A stretch of 64,000 bases of DNA, taken from NCBI GenBank assembly GCA_964017045.1, contig OZ024794.1, forward strand, positions 30,785,815 to 30,849,814, given 5' to 3'. Origin of the DNA: Omphiscola glabra (lineage: Eukaryota; Mollusca; Gastropoda; Lymnaeidae). The position numbers were made by a program, and so were the translations under genes. The first letter of the stretch is position 1, and the number at the start of each line of letters is the position of its first letter. Below the pieces are notes generated by a model. That model was given only the letters and a program-made list of their open reading frames with translations. It did no database searches and was not told the DNA's origin. This document shows positions 22,428 to 33,737 of this stretch, piece by piece.

Positions 22428-22615
22428 TCCAGACGGCAGTTCACCGTCCTGAGACGTGCACCACCACCACCCCCGCACCATTCGGTCAGAGTGGTGTCCC
22501 CTAAACCCGCGGCCTTGTACTTAAGACGCACACTCTCAGGTATCACGATGACCTTTCAGGAGTGGTTTGAGGGGGCGGGAGTGTGGATCAACTCAGAGTG
22601 ATTGGGGGTAGGTCA

Positions 22616-22990
22616 AAGATACAGCTGATCGCTATGTGAGACTAAACCCCGTTTAAAAAAAGGTGGAGGGGAGCAAAAGGTTTATGTTAAAATAATATAG
22701 CTCAGAAATAAAACTTAAATTTAAATAACAACCATTTAAAAAATATACACTAGAGAATACAAGACTTCAGAGGAGCAAAAAAAAAAAAAATAATAATAAA
22801 ATAATAATTTTTAAAAATATATTAAAAAACATCCAATATATATTATAATAAGTTATACATAGGCAATGGAACTTAATTTAACTTTATACATGTTTTTATA
22901 TCCCATACGAAGTATAATAAACCAATATATTTATTTTTAAAGGGGGTTTATGGCTACATACATGGAAGAAATGTGCCGTAGTAAATCAGA
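22616..22990. other. AT-rich DNA, no gene seen
   Basis: A-rich runs, nothing recognised. Confidence 0.4.
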
Positions 22991-22995
22991 TCGAA

Positions 22996-23034
22996 TGACG
23001 TCAACAGAATGCTTATTTTTATCCCGTGACGTCA
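22996..23034. promoter_or_regulatory. paired consensus CREs
   Basis: TGACGTCA at 22996-23003 and again at 23027-23034, 31 bp apart (about three helical turns), followed by CCGACGTCGG. Chance occurrence of two full octamers this close is low, but no gene start is visible. Confidence 0.35.
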
Positions 23035-23134
23035 TCTGCCGACGTCGGAAACTCTTTTTTTTTTTCATTTTCGGAAGCCTTCAAAATCTCTTCAACTTTA
23101 ATGTGAAATTGATTATTTTGTTGCCCCATCGTCA

Positions 23135-23500
23135 TAATCTATACACACACAGGCGTACGTCATAATCTATACACACAGAAGCGTACGTCATAATCTATAC
23201 ACACAAAGAAGTACGTCATAAACTATACACGCAGAGGCGTACGTCACAATCTATATATACAGAGGCGTACATCACAATCTATACATACAGAGGCGTACGT
23301 CACAATCTATACATACAGAGGCGTAAGTCACAATCTGTTCATACAGAGGCGTACATCACAATGTATACATACAGAGGCGTATGTCACAATCTATTCATAC
23401 AGAGGCGTACGTCACAATCTATACATACAGAGGCGTAAGTCACAATATATACATACAGATGTGTACGTCACAATCTATACATTCAGAGGCGTACGCAGGA
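23135..23500. repeat. 28-bp minisatellite, about 13 units
   Basis: Units of CAATCTATACATACAGAGGC followed by GTACGTCA. TACGTCA within each unit also repeats a CRE-like half-site. Confidence 0.9.
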
Positions 23501-23723
23501 CATAAAGCACACACGGAACGATTACGCCCTATTATCAGGCTTGAGAACATATTTTTTTATAATTAAGATCTAGAACTAAAACCCCAAGAAATCAATAAAT
23601 CAAGTTACATGAAGATATCCTTTGCTTATTCAATACCAGTAAACTAACTTATAACCAACAACAATTGTCATCGAAGTTTAAATATTCTTTGTGCCGTGTG
23701 TTGTCATACCCTCGGCACGCATC

Positions 23724-23727
<4 letters not shown>
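23501..23727. other. AT-rich DNA
   Basis: Nothing recognised. Confidence 0.4.

Positions 23728-23776
<49 letters not shown>
23728..23776. repeat. (AT)n microsatellite, ~48 bp
   Basis: Pure AT repeat directly before a miniature element. Confidence 0.95.
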
Positions 23777-23778
<2 letters not shown>

Positions 23779-23781
23779 GGG

Positions 23782-24060
23782 CAGAGGCGTAGCTAGATTG
23801 TTTAGCACCCGGGGACACGATTCATTTTAAAGAGACTCCCTTTTTTTGATTGATTGATTGGAGTACTTATATAGCGCTCATTCCATGCTATGGTATCATG
23901 CTCACGGCGCTCCGATGTTCGAGAGGTATCACTGCTGCCTGTTTTCAAATTTCAAACCCACTATTTTCATCAATAAAATAATATCAAAGCGCATTTTGGC
24001 GCCCCTAACTAGTTTGGTGCCCAGGGACATATGTATCCCTTGCCCCCTTAGCCACGTCTA
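23782..24060. mobile_element. CAGNGGCGTAGC-family hAT element with a nested tail insertion
   Basis: The left end is CAGAGGCGTAGCTAG; the right end decays to TTAGCCACGTCTA. Internal GCACCCGGGGACACGATTC and AACTAGTTTGGTGCCCAGGG match 3982-4159. Between about 23846 and 23930 a TGATTGATTGATT-headed segment matching 20779-20868 sits inside, so a short retroelement tail appears to have inserted into the older DNA element. Confidence 0.6.
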
Positions 24061-24177
24061 TGTTTGGGGGGGGGGGGTAAGTGTTGTATGGCGGTGATAG
24101 TTTCTGTCGTTTACACCTAGCCCCCAGAAAATCCAAAAAGACTGCAATTTTTTGCTCACATCGGTATAATATAACCA

Positions 24178-24355
24178 GGGGCGTGAGAAGCAGGGGATGG
24201 GGGGGGGGCGAACCACCCCATGCGTCGTTTTTATATATTTATATCGAAATGGTGGCATTTCTTCCAACTGCACATTTAAATTGTCGTGGAAGGGGGGCTG
24301 CAAAAAATCCTGACCCGCCCCCGGGTGGCAACTTGCCTTAGTTACGTCACATATT
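24178..24355. mobile_element. probable hAT miniature element (G-rich type)
   Basis: CAGGGGCGTGAG opens it and TTAGTTACGTCAC closes it, with a G run and GGCATTT..CCAACTGCA..AAATT sequence like the 43.8-kb copy. The ends are imperfect. Confidence 0.5.
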
Positions 24356-25334
24356 TTACAAATTAGCGATTAGAAACGGAAATTGGTCGGACACTGGGCA
24401 GTGGGGCTGAATGGAGAGGGGCTCGTGGTTGGGTGGGGGGCTGGGGCATCATTTCTCATACTAACAAGTTGAACATGATACTAGACACTCACTCGCCGGG
24501 TGGCACATGAGAGATGGCAGGGAGGGGGCGGGGGTGGAACGTTAAAAACGACGTGACGACTTCTCCGTCGGCCGGCGACATTTTGAACTTGATAGAGAAT
24601 GTGCCCTACTTGTAACAGCTGTCTGATTAGTAAGAAAAAAAAAAGGGGGGGGGGAATACATGCACTGCAGCATGTCCCCAATTTGACACGTAAAATGTTC
24701 AACGGGTCTTGAACAAAAGTACGCTTATACAAACGTGCGAACTTACATCTGCGTGTTGATAAAAACTTTCGCCGCACATTTTGACATGCGGCCGAGAATA
24801 TGCAACGACAACTGCATTGAATTTGTCTATAAAAATTATAGTGATCGTTGTTCATCCTCGCAACAAGCTCTTTACATACCTGTTCATATTTCCTGACATT
24901 ACATACTTTTCTGTTCATTTTTTAAAAATAAAATCGTCGAAATGAAATACCAAGCCAGACGCCACCTGTCGGAGTTTTCAACGACTTCCTGTTTCATAAT
25001 TAAGTTACAAATCCAAGAGAAGCAGGAAAGAAACAAGCCTACTTTTTATATGTCCGCCACTCTTATATAGTTTTTTATATTAAAAAAGTAAAAATTAAAT
25101 ATAAAAATGTTATATACTCAACAACAACAAAAATTATTTTAAAAATATCTGAATACTGCTATTTAAATCAAATTCAACATTGTTGAGGTTCATCATACAT
25201 GTTTTTTGTGTTGCTGTTATCAAATTAAATGATGCCTATTCTGTTTTTGTAGATCGGAATTTTTTTAATTTTAAAAACAACAAAAAACTTCTTCGTTCCC
25301 ATTTTTATTTTTTGAAAAATGTTATATACATATA
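24356..25334. other. intergenic DNA, no supported gene
   Basis: A minus-strand frame 24918-24481 starts with ATG but has no domain and runs through a poly(P) region from C/G tracts. The rest is AT-rich. Confidence 0.4.
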
Positions 25335-25712
25335 CGAGATTTAGCCCGCCAAACATTGGTGACAGCAATGCGTGAACTTCCAATCTACTACAGGTACTTG
25401 ACAAAACATGAACTCAAGTCACGCACATTTAAGAATCCAAATTTTTGCTACACCCCTTTTCCCCCCCCCCCCCTCCCCCCAATGATACGTCACCGCGCAT
25501 TTTTTATTTCACGCCCATGAACTATATTAAATATTCTGATAGTCCCGACCACTTTTAAACTGAATTTTTTTTACACCATACTTAAATTGAGACGATTCCA
25601 TTTTTCTAAAAGAAAATGTAAAAAATATATATATCATTTAGCGTAGGTATCGGGAATTATATTTTGCGCGCTATTGAACTTATTTATGAGCCGGAAATGG
25701 AAGCAGTAAATT
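25335..25712 (+). repeat. dispersed ~370-bp repeat, copy A
   Basis: It shares a co-linear series of segments with 38618-38972 in the same orientation: GCCAAACATTGG..GACAGCAATG, TACTTGACAAAACATGAACT, GCACATTTAAGAATCC, TTTATTTCACGC, CATGAACTATATTAAA, TCATTTAGCGTAG, CGGGAATTATATTT and GCGCGCTAT. It is an interspersed element of unknown class, with no open frame. A C-rich run is unique to this copy. Confidence 0.75.
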
Positions 25713-25769
25713 AGGACGCCATCCACGAGTCATACCAGAAGCGTAATATATAATATAAGACATACATAA

Positions 25770-25885
25770 GCCCAGGAAAGTCATTTTGGGTAAGGTAGAG
25801 TGGGGCATTTGCCCCCACCTGAATTTTCAGATTTTATTTAAATTGCTATGTACTGTGGAGCCTCCAGTAATCAAAAACTCAAAAC
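25770..25885 (-). mobile_element. partial copy of the AAATGACGTCCCTG-end element
   Basis: CAGGAAAGTCATTTTGGGTA and GCCCCCACC, then AAATTGCTATGTACTGTG and GCCTCCAGTAAT, match the reverse complement of 45130-45292. The right end is missing or eroded. Confidence 0.5.
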
Positions 25886-26003
25886 GCTGGCCAAGCAATG
25901 TTTTTTTATTCACTTTGCCAAATTGCAGTCTTGCTTTTCTGCTGTGTTGGAGGCGTTGTTGCTCCGTTGATGTTATCACTGATAATCGATCAACAAGTTC
26001 CAA

Positions 26004-26182
26004 ATAGGGCATGTGTTCCAAATAGGGCATGTGTTCCAAATAGGGCATGTGTTCCAAATAGGGCATGTGTTCCAAATAGGGCATGTGTTCCAAATAGGGC
26101 ATGTGTTCCAAATAGGGCATGTGTTCCAAATAGGGCATGTGTTCCAAATAGGGCATGTGTTCCAAATAGGGCATGTGTTCTC
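26004..26182. repeat. 18-bp minisatellite GTTCCAAATAGGGCATGT, about 10 units
   Basis: Almost perfect units. The three plus-strand and two minus-strand open frames here are repeat artefacts. Confidence 0.95.
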
Positions 26183-26608
26183 CGGTCCGAATGGGCGCTG
26201 GTGGCATCAACTACGTGACCATACAAAAAGCAGACGTGACATGTCCATTCCAAAACAACGGCCGATTCACTTCTGTCATCTGCATCGGGTTTCGGAAGGT
26301 GTGGTGCTCGTTTTTTTTTTTTTTTTAAAGAAGTCTCACCGCAGAAATTACTGGCTTCAACCTCGCTATTTTTTTTTAACATCATTTCTCAGTTAAGTTA
26401 ATGATTCCAACGGAGAAAGCAAGAGAGCTGCAGCTCTACCGAGAGTTACTGTTCCTTACTGATGCAGTTCAATTGTTTCTTTTATTTCTTTTCGCATGTT
26501 GTTCCTAATTTTTCTAGCCAAATTTACAGAACTCAATACTGAGTTACAATAGTTGAAGTTGAAATAAAACAACACACAAACAGAAAAGCAAGCTAAATAA
26601 AAAGCGTA

Positions 26609-26609
<1 letters not shown>
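26183..26609. other. intergenic DNA
   Basis: Nothing recognised. Confidence 0.4.

Positions 26610-26647
<38 letters not shown>
26610..26647. repeat. poly(A) tract
   Basis: About 38 A residues, possibly the tail of an otherwise unrecognised retrocopy on the plus strand. Confidence 0.9.
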
Positions 26648-26649
<2 letters not shown>

Positions 26650-26803
26650 TTTATTAGTTCTAAGTTGATGGTAAGCACACACAAGAAAATGTCTGTTAAT
26701 TATTTAAAAAGTTTGTCGCATCATATATAAAACATGTATTTAGTTATAATAATTGAACTGGTCAATTAGCTAAAAAAAGATAGTTTGTTTTATCTATTTA
26801 GAC

Positions 26804-26969
26804 CAGCGGGTCGAACGACCCTTTCCCAGGGGTCGCCTAAGACCATCGGAAAACACATATACTCTACAGTTATGAAGTATCAAAGAAAATTATTTTGTGG
26901 TTGGGGGTCGCCACAACATGAAGAACTGTGTTTAAAGGGTCGCGGCATTAGGAAAGCTGAGAACCACTG
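26804..26969 (-). mobile_element. SPIN-like hAT miniature element, copy 3
   Basis: Same family in the other orientation: CAGCGGGTCGAACGACC (with a short deletion just inside the end), GGGGTCGCCTAAGACCATCG, GGGGTCGCCACAACATGAAG, GGTCGCGGCATTAGG, and an end reading GAGAACCACTG. The flanks ATTTAGAC and ATTTAGTC differ at one base, an 8-bp duplication. Confidence 0.85.
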
Positions 26970-27620
26970 ATTTAGTCTGTATGTCATATCGAGTATGGTC
27001 CCTGTCTAGTACGGTGTTCAATTCGGTGTGATTGCGTGTAAAAGAATTTGATGAACGAAACCAGTCCCCATCTGTTGTTATATGAATGACCAGAGCTTCA
27101 TTTTTAGTCATCAGAGAAGCATCTGTTAGTGATTACTCTTCAGCAGTCTAATTATCTTCTTCCATGATAATGGTAGGTTTGAATTCATTAATGTCCCTCC
27201 TGATGTCCAGAGAGAATGTTATTATTTGTTCTTAATTCTGAAGCTGATACGGTAACATTTTATATATTGAAATAGAACTTTGCAGTTTGCCAACCTATTC
27301 CACGTGTGGTTTCGTTGATGTTTAAGTCAACCATTGGCGTTAGGGGCGGGATGGAGGGGCGGTCCACCCGGAGTGCAACTATTTCTTTGCAATAAATCGA
27401 GGGGCGGCAATTTTGAAAACAACATCCGTTTTTTTTTTCTCATAAGGTGGGGGCGGTAAAATTCTTGTACTGCCCCTGGTGACACTAATCATATCTAAGC
27501 CCCTGCTTCTAACAGGACCTTGTCCACCCTTATTCTTTCAGTTTAAAGATGGGTAAAAAATTCCGGGGTTGGGGGGGGGGAATCTTTTTGACAGAGCCAT
27601 GGGTTAAATATTTCTGCAAG
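26970..27620. other. intergenic DNA with a G-rich remnant
   Basis: The segment 27335-27480 (TGGCGTTAGGGGCGGG, then GGGGCGGCAATTTTG) resembles the G-rich hAT miniature elements but lacks clear ends. No gene. Confidence 0.4.
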
Positions 27621-27624
27621 GCAT

Positions 27625-27800
27625 TATCAAAAGTTTCATATAATTAAATCAAAAGTTTTTATATAATTAAATCAATAGATTCATATAATTAAATCAAAAG
27701 TTGTTATATACTTAAATCAATAGTTTCATATAATTAAATCAGAGGTTTCAAATAATTAAATCAAAAGTTTCATATAAATTAAATCAAAAGTTATCCATAA
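27625..27800. repeat. ~23-bp minisatellite (AAATCAAAAGTTTCATATAATT), about 7 units
   Basis: AT-rich tandem units with small indels. Confidence 0.85.
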
Positions 27801-28326
27801 TCATTAATTCGAGACTTAATAAGTCATGACTTGGTCAAGGTTAAAAAAAAATGTATAGTTTGTGTTAATTCAAAAGTGTTCCAGGCAAAAGCACACGTTT
27901 CGTCATAGTTAATGGACCACCGCTCACTTAAATAAACAAAAATTTACAGATTTTTTCCCTCTCAATCGAAGCAAACCATGTTACAATACAGAGGAGCAAA
28001 TTTTAAGTTTCGTTTTGTTTGTTTTATATAGCGTGGTGCCATATACATACATACATTCTTTTTTTTGTATACATAGATGACATCATTAATAATTTTTCCC
28101 CTCGGAACCGAGAACTACACACGTCTTACTTTCATAGTTAATAGTCAGGGACGCAGTGTGAGATTACTCTACAGTAGGCGTTAAAAGTAGCAGTACTGAA
28201 ACTCCCCCCCCCCCCCCGGGCCCAATCTTGGACGCGTACTTCCTTCATCAATTGTGCATAGTTCCAGCTTCGACGTGACCAATTGCCATGGGAGTTTGAC
28301 CATAGCCATTACATATTTGGCAGTTG
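27801..28326. other. intergenic DNA
   Basis: AT-rich; a poly(C) run at 28204-28217. No gene. Confidence 0.4.
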
Positions 28327-28541
28327 CAGAGACGTAGCGTAGGGGGGGGGCAGGGGGGTACAGATGTACCCGGGCGCCAGCTAGTTAGGGGCGCCAAAAT
28401 GTGCTTTGGTTTTAATTTATTGATGAAAATAATGGGTTTGAGAGTTGGAAAAAAAAGGAAAAGAGGGCGCTTTAAAATGAATCTTGTCACCGGGCGCGAA
28501 TCTTGTCCCCCGGGGCGCCAAATACTCTAGCTACGCCACTG
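28327..28541. mobile_element. hAT miniature element, CAGNGGCGTAGC family, perfect TSD
   Basis: The ends CAGAGACGTAGCGTA and TAGCTACGCCACTG are flanked by GGCAGTTG on both sides, a perfect 8-bp duplication. The inside is G-rich (poly(G) at 28342-28350) with CCGGGCGCCAGCTAGTTAGG and an internal G-rich inverted region. No coding capacity. Confidence 0.8.
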
Positions 28542-28838
28542 GGCAGTTGTTGGAAATGGGTGGCTCCCACACAGGAAACAGCAATGAATTGTGGAGCAAT
28601 ATTTTCTCTCGCACGTTAGTGAACGCAGGAGGCGACCGTTGTAGGGGAGGGGGGGAGGTGGCATCAAGTAACACGGTTCTGGAAAGGTTCTCTGACAACA
28701 GAAGTGGAGTCTGATCGATGCGTAAGTGAATGTGAATGTTTTCTCGGTGCCACTCATTACTATAAAAAAAAAAAGAATGATAGTCAGAAATGTCGTTAAT
28801 GCATCATCATGGCTCCCATATCTGGCTCACCCAAGACT
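28542..28838. other. intergenic DNA
   Basis: Nothing recognised. Confidence 0.4.
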
Positions 28839-28839
28839 T

Positions 28840-29546
28840 GTCCTACCTGCATCCGGAAGGAAGATGCACATGTACTCATAAAACTTCGCTACCTGCATCC
28901 GGAAGGAAGATGCATATGTACTCGAACAACTTCGCTACCTGTATCCGGAAGGAAGATGCATATGTACTCGTAAAACTTCGCTACCTGTATCCGGAATGAA
29001 GATGCACATATACTCGTAAAACTTCGCTACCTGCATATGGAAGGAAAATGCACATATACTCGTAAAACTTCGCTACCTGTATCCGGAATGAAGATGCACA
29101 TATACTCGTAAAACTTCGCTACCTGCATATGGAAGGAAAATGCACATATACTCGTAAAACTTCGCTACCTGTATGCGGAAGGAAGATGCACATGTACTTG
29201 TAAAACTTCGCTACCTGAATGCGGAATGAAGATGCAATTATACTCGTAAAACTTCGCTACCTGTATCCTGAAGGAAGATACACATATACTCGTAAAACTT
29301 CGCTACCTGCATATGGAAGGAAGATGCACATATACTCGTAAAACTTCGCTACCTGCATATGGAAGGAAGATGCACATATACTCGTAAAACTTCGCTACCT
29401 GTATCCGGAAGGAAGATGCACATATACTCGTTAAACTTCGCTACCTGTATGCGGAAGGAAGATGCACATGTACTTGTAAAACTTCGCTACCTGAATGCGG
29501 AATGAAGATGCAATTATACTCGTAAAACTTCGCTACCTGTTATTTG
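28840..29546. repeat. 46-bp minisatellite, about 15 units
   Basis: Units of ACTTCGCTACCTGTATCCGG followed by AAGGAAGATGCACATATACT and CGTAAA. A two-unit block with TATGCGGAAGG and then GAATGCGGAATG recurs 276 bp (six units) apart at 29171 and 29447, so a six-unit block was duplicated. Confidence 0.95.
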
Positions 29547-30650
29547 ATGCAGTCTTACTAAGTCTCTCTGTAAAATTTTCTGCAAGATTTTTTTTTCTAA
29601 ACGGTCTCCCCCCCCCCCCCCCACCCCGACCCCACCAAAAAAAATACATTATTAATATTAAATTTTTAATCACAATCAATTTAACATTAACGTTCGAGCG
29701 AAAAATGTGGCCAACTATGAACAGTAACGGGCCAAGATTCCGAAAGACCCATTTCCAACAAGAACTGTCCAAAAACATCTTCCTTTACATGACAGAGAAA
29801 GCGTGGTGAGTACAGCTCTGAACTGTTGACAAAAGCGACCAAGAAGCGGTACCTTCCAACTGTTACTTTTGGTGTATTTTGTATTTTCTTCGTTCAATAT
29901 CTGAGTCTCAAATTAGTCTCAAATTAGTTGGACATCGATGTTTTTATTTTAAAACTTACACATTTTTTAAAATTAAAAAATTCGAAGAACATTGACGTGA
30001 TCGATAAAATGGGACTCTCTGATTTGGCTCCGTAATTAACGTCTTCTCTGGATTTGACGTCACGGTAAAATGTTTTTTTTTCAACGACGGCCGTTATGTT
30101 GCCTAAATATATTCCAATCCGACTTTATGACTTAACCCGTCCAGGTTTCTGGGTGTATCGATGATTTACTGGTCCGGGCTGTGTTTATGGGCCCGACTGT
30201 TTGCCGAAACATTATAGCTGTCCGCAATCTTCGCCGTTCCGAGACACGGCGGTGCGGTTACAAGCATTTATCTTAATCGTCAGAACACCAACAACAAGCC
30301 GTTCACCAAAAAAAAATTCGTCATATTAGTACGGCACTTTTACAGGACAAAGTATAACACTGGATTAGTTTGTTGGTACACGGCGCTATTCAAATACCAG
30401 ACATAACCCAAGCAGGCAGACGCCAAGCGTAGAAATATGATATAAATAGAGAACAGCATTTCGTTTTTTACAAGAAAATCATTGGTGGTTTATAAGACGA
30501 TTTGATCTCAAGGGGTCACCGCAAGACAATGTTGTATCTTTAGACTGTGACTTCTTTCAGGCCATGCGGAACGTTTATTTTTCATATGTTGTCAGTGTAT
30601 GGTTTGTCCAGATGTTTCTCTCTTACAGGGCAACACCAATAGGAACATAG
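29547..30650. other. intergenic DNA, no gene seen
   Basis: C run at 29608-29622, and a consensus CRE TGACGTCA at 30055-30062. Open frames here are short and unsupported. Confidence 0.45.
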
Positions 30651-30654
30651 TCCG

Positions 30655-30782
30655 GATCAGTTGATCTCACGGTGTGCGCAAAATAGTTGATCTCAAAGTG
30701 CGCGTAGATCAGTTGATCTCCAGGTGTGCATTGATCAGTTGATCTTAAGGTGTGCGTAAATCAGAGGATCTCAAATTGTGCG
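30655..30782. repeat. ~27-bp tandem repeat, about 5 units
   Basis: Units of AGTTGATCTCAAGGTGTGCG with variable spacers (AAAATAG, TAGATC, TTGATC). Confidence 0.8.
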
Positions 30783-30985
30783 ACAAAATGCACAAAAGGA
30801 GTAAAAAGGGGAATGATGGGATGTTGCGATTCAAAAAAAGAAAAAAAAAAGCGGTATCTTTTCTCGTATGCCGGCAGCATTCCCATTGTACTTTAGACTT
30901 CAGAGCTTTCAGTCTTCAAACTTCGTTCTCCTTCTATAGAAATTCCCACCCTAATACATAAATGAAATTTAACCCATTCGTACTG
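30783..30985. other. spacer upstream of LINE
   Basis: AT-rich with poly(A) and poly(T) runs. Confidence 0.35.
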
Positions 30986-30989
30986 TTTT

Positions 30990-32470
30990 TTTTTTGTTCC
31001 TTCACTGCTAAGGAAAGCAAATCTCGATCTTAATTTATTGGAAAATTATCGCCCCGTCTCTAATCTACCATTTTTATGAAAGATTTTAGAGAGGGTCGTT
31101 CTTCGACAGCTCCTGGATCACCTCACTCGGTGTGACTTGTTTGAGCCTTTTCAGTCAGCATACAGAACGCATCACTCTACTGAGACAGCCCTGTTGCGCG
31201 TCGTAAATGACCTTCTGTCGTCTTGTGGTGAGGGCCAGGTATCCATTTTGTCCTTACTGGATCTTTCGGCAGCGTTCGATACGCTTGACCACGGCATACT
31301 TCTCCAACGTCTGCAAAATACGTTCGGTTTCACCAATACCATCTTGAGATAGTTCCGTTCCTATCTGACAAATCGGGTCCAATCAGTTATTGCAAACGGC
31401 TTGACCTCCAAGAAATCCATTATTGAATTCGGAGTACCCCAGGGTTCGGTCTTAGGCCCGGTGCTTTTCACTATGTACGTTCAGCCCCTGGGTGCAGTGA
31501 TCAAGCATTTTGATATGGTATATCACTTGTTTGCGGATGATAACCAACTTCAGAAATCCGTGATCCCCTCTCAGTTCCCTCAGCTTCTTAATATGACACA
31601 GAAGACAGTTGAGTCAGTTAAGCACTGGATGACAATACACAAGCTCAAATTGAATGATGAAAAGACTGAGCTGATCCCCATTGCTACCGCTCAAAAGCTA
31701 AAATCTTTAAAAGATACACCATCTCTTAGGCGTGCAGATTGAGTTTGCTCAAACAGTGCGAAACCTGTGTGTCTCCTTAGACAGAACACTAACTATGGAA
31801 AATCACATTAACATGATTTGCAAGGCGATTTTTCTAGAGCTGCGCAGAATTAGTCATATCAGACCTTTCTTAACTTTGAATGCACCAAAGAGGCTGATGT
31901 CTGCATTCGTTATATCACGCATGGACTACTGCAATGCTCTCATGGTGGGTCTTCCTGCTACGCTCCTGGATAAAATTAAAAAAGCACAGAATAATGCGGC
32001 TCGAATTGTTCTTCGTAAACGCAAATTCGACCATGCTAAAACTCTTCTGGGCGATCTGCATTTGCTGCCGGTCCACGCTCGCATAGATTACAAAATTGCA
32101 ACTCTGGCGCCGTCCTATCTCCAAGCGCTCATGACGCCTTATGTACCCACTAGGCAACTCCGCTCATCCGATAGTGGCAAACTCTCGATACCGCGTATTC
32201 GCCTTGAGACTTACGGAAAGCGCACGTTCGCATTTGCTGGCCCAACCATTTGGAACACCCTTCCTGACGCTCTCAGACACAGCTAGACGCTGGAGTCCTT
32301 CAATACAAATTTAAAAACTCATCTATTTCGCAAACACCTTCTGGGGTGAAGTTGTCTACCATCTTTTCCAACTTTATTATCTCCCAGCTTTGTTTTTGTA
32401 CCGCTCTTCGAGCCTTTGGGGATGAAGCGTGATTTTTCAAATGAACTTTATTATTATTATTTTTTTAAAA
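30990..32470 (+). mobile_element. CR1/L2-like LINE reverse transcriptase, decayed
   Basis: The plus strand carries most of a non-LTR reverse transcriptase. In order: LENYRPVSNLPFL, a fingers/palm segment FEPFQSAYRTHHSTETALLR, LDLSAAFDTLDHGILL (catalytic Asp region A), GVPQGSVLGPVLF (region B), HLFADDNQLQ (region C, catalytic FADD kept), KLKLNDEKTEL, and the C-terminal ISRMDYCNALM, AARIVLRK and FAFAGPTIWNTLP. In-frame stops near 31077 and 31350 and a frameshift near 31735 kill it. It is 5'-truncated, with no endonuclease domain. The 3' end is followed by TTATTATTATTATT, the usual microsatellite-like LINE tail. Confidence 0.9.
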
Positions 32471-33567
32471 AATAACTTTGTTTAGCATTTGAGAAAAAAA
32501 TCTGTGAGATGTTCACAGGCATTTAAAAAAAACTATTTTATATCCAGTTGTTTGATTCATAACACAGTTTTTTTTACAAAAGTACATTTTTTAAAATGAC
32601 TAAGCTGATAAGGAGCTACATATCATTCCGCAATTTGTTCGTGACAAAGTCAAAAAGCGATCTGCACCATCAATATAACATTAAATGTTCGTTTGTCCTA
32701 TCTCAGTCAGTGTCCATCCACATCACCAAAATTTTTTTCAAAAAAAAAAAAAAAAAGAAAATTATCTTCTTTACATTTTTTAATTATTTCCTATGTTCAA
32801 AAAAATTGTGTTAAATGAAAAATAAAATTAAAGTAAATATAAAATTAAACGCTACGTCAACGCAAAAGGGCGGCAGCGGAAGTCAATGAGAGAATTTCGA
32901 GGTTTCCGCCGCCACCCCCTTTTGTTTTTATAAAAAAAGAGAAAAAAAAAAAAAGTCCTGCACCATCAGGCACAATTGTTCATCTCTCTTTTTCACCAAT
33001 TAATTCATCAATTGTTTTGTCTGTCTACAATTGGTGAAGACCTCATTCTACATGCAGTGTCTCAAGTTCTTTGAATGTGTGCTGCATGTAAGCTACCATA
33101 CGTGGGTTAACTATTCAATGAAATGACAGAAGGCTAAGAATATAATTTTAAAGCAAACTGTTACTAAATAAAACACTATTTCCAGCTGGATGGGTCGACT
33201 TCGCCAGGCAATGAATCTTTGTTTCACACCTGTGGAATTTTTGAAAAGATGAGAGTTCAGAGTCATGGCTATAGTTTTAAATAAAGTATGAAACCGAAAC
33301 TTGAATGAAAATAGAGTTAACATTTTATGTTTTTGAGCAGCTCTTCAAATTCAAAGAAAACCCTAAAATCTGATTTAAATAAAAACATCTTATCTTGTGG
33401 AACTGATTGTGATAAACTTTCGTCGTTAATGTGGGTAGAGTCACTATTCAAAGGTAAAATGTAGTTGAAAAAAAGGAAAAACTTTAAAGAAATTAATGAT
33501 CAACTCGTAACACGAGGCTGGTGATCTTCTTCTTCTTTTGATGTTAAGTCCAAATTGGTCCTAAGGG
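32471..33567. other. AT-rich intergenic DNA
   Basis: Poly(A) runs and several short frames without features. No gene recognised. Confidence 0.45.
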
Positions 33568-33737
33568 TAGTCGCGTAGCGAGGGGGGGGGGAAGGGGGCA
33601 TCATGCCCCGGTCGCTACTCACAAAGGGGCGCCAAATGGTATATTTTACTTATAATATTGTATGGTTTTCGAATGGGGGGGGGGGGCGCTAAAAAGGTAT
33701 TGTGCCCAGGGCGCGAGTTAAGCTCGCTACGTCACTG
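33568..33737. mobile_element. hAT miniature element, CAGNGGCGTAGC family (TSD 7/8)
   Basis: The ends TAGTCGCGTAGCG and CGCTACGTCACTG are flanked by CCTAAGGG and CCTCAGGG. The inside (GGGGGCATCATGCCCCGG, GCGCCAAATGGTATATTTTA, ATATTGTATGGTTTTCGAAT) is almost identical to 38030-38214, so the two belong to one subfamily. Confidence 0.8.

Noticed and set aside
24481..24918. 145-residue ATG-initiated minus-strand frame
   Set aside because: Cys/Arg-rich without recognisable domain, ends in poly(Pro) produced by C-rich runs, and no promoter or homologous hallmark. Most likely chance.
26013..26396. Repetitive HVFQIG / THALFG / EHMPYL proteins
   Set aside because: Artefacts of the 18-bp minisatellite; both strands are open in several frames.
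28840..29546. CRISPR-like spaced repeat
   Set aside because: The full 46-bp unit repeats with no unique spacer; tandem array.
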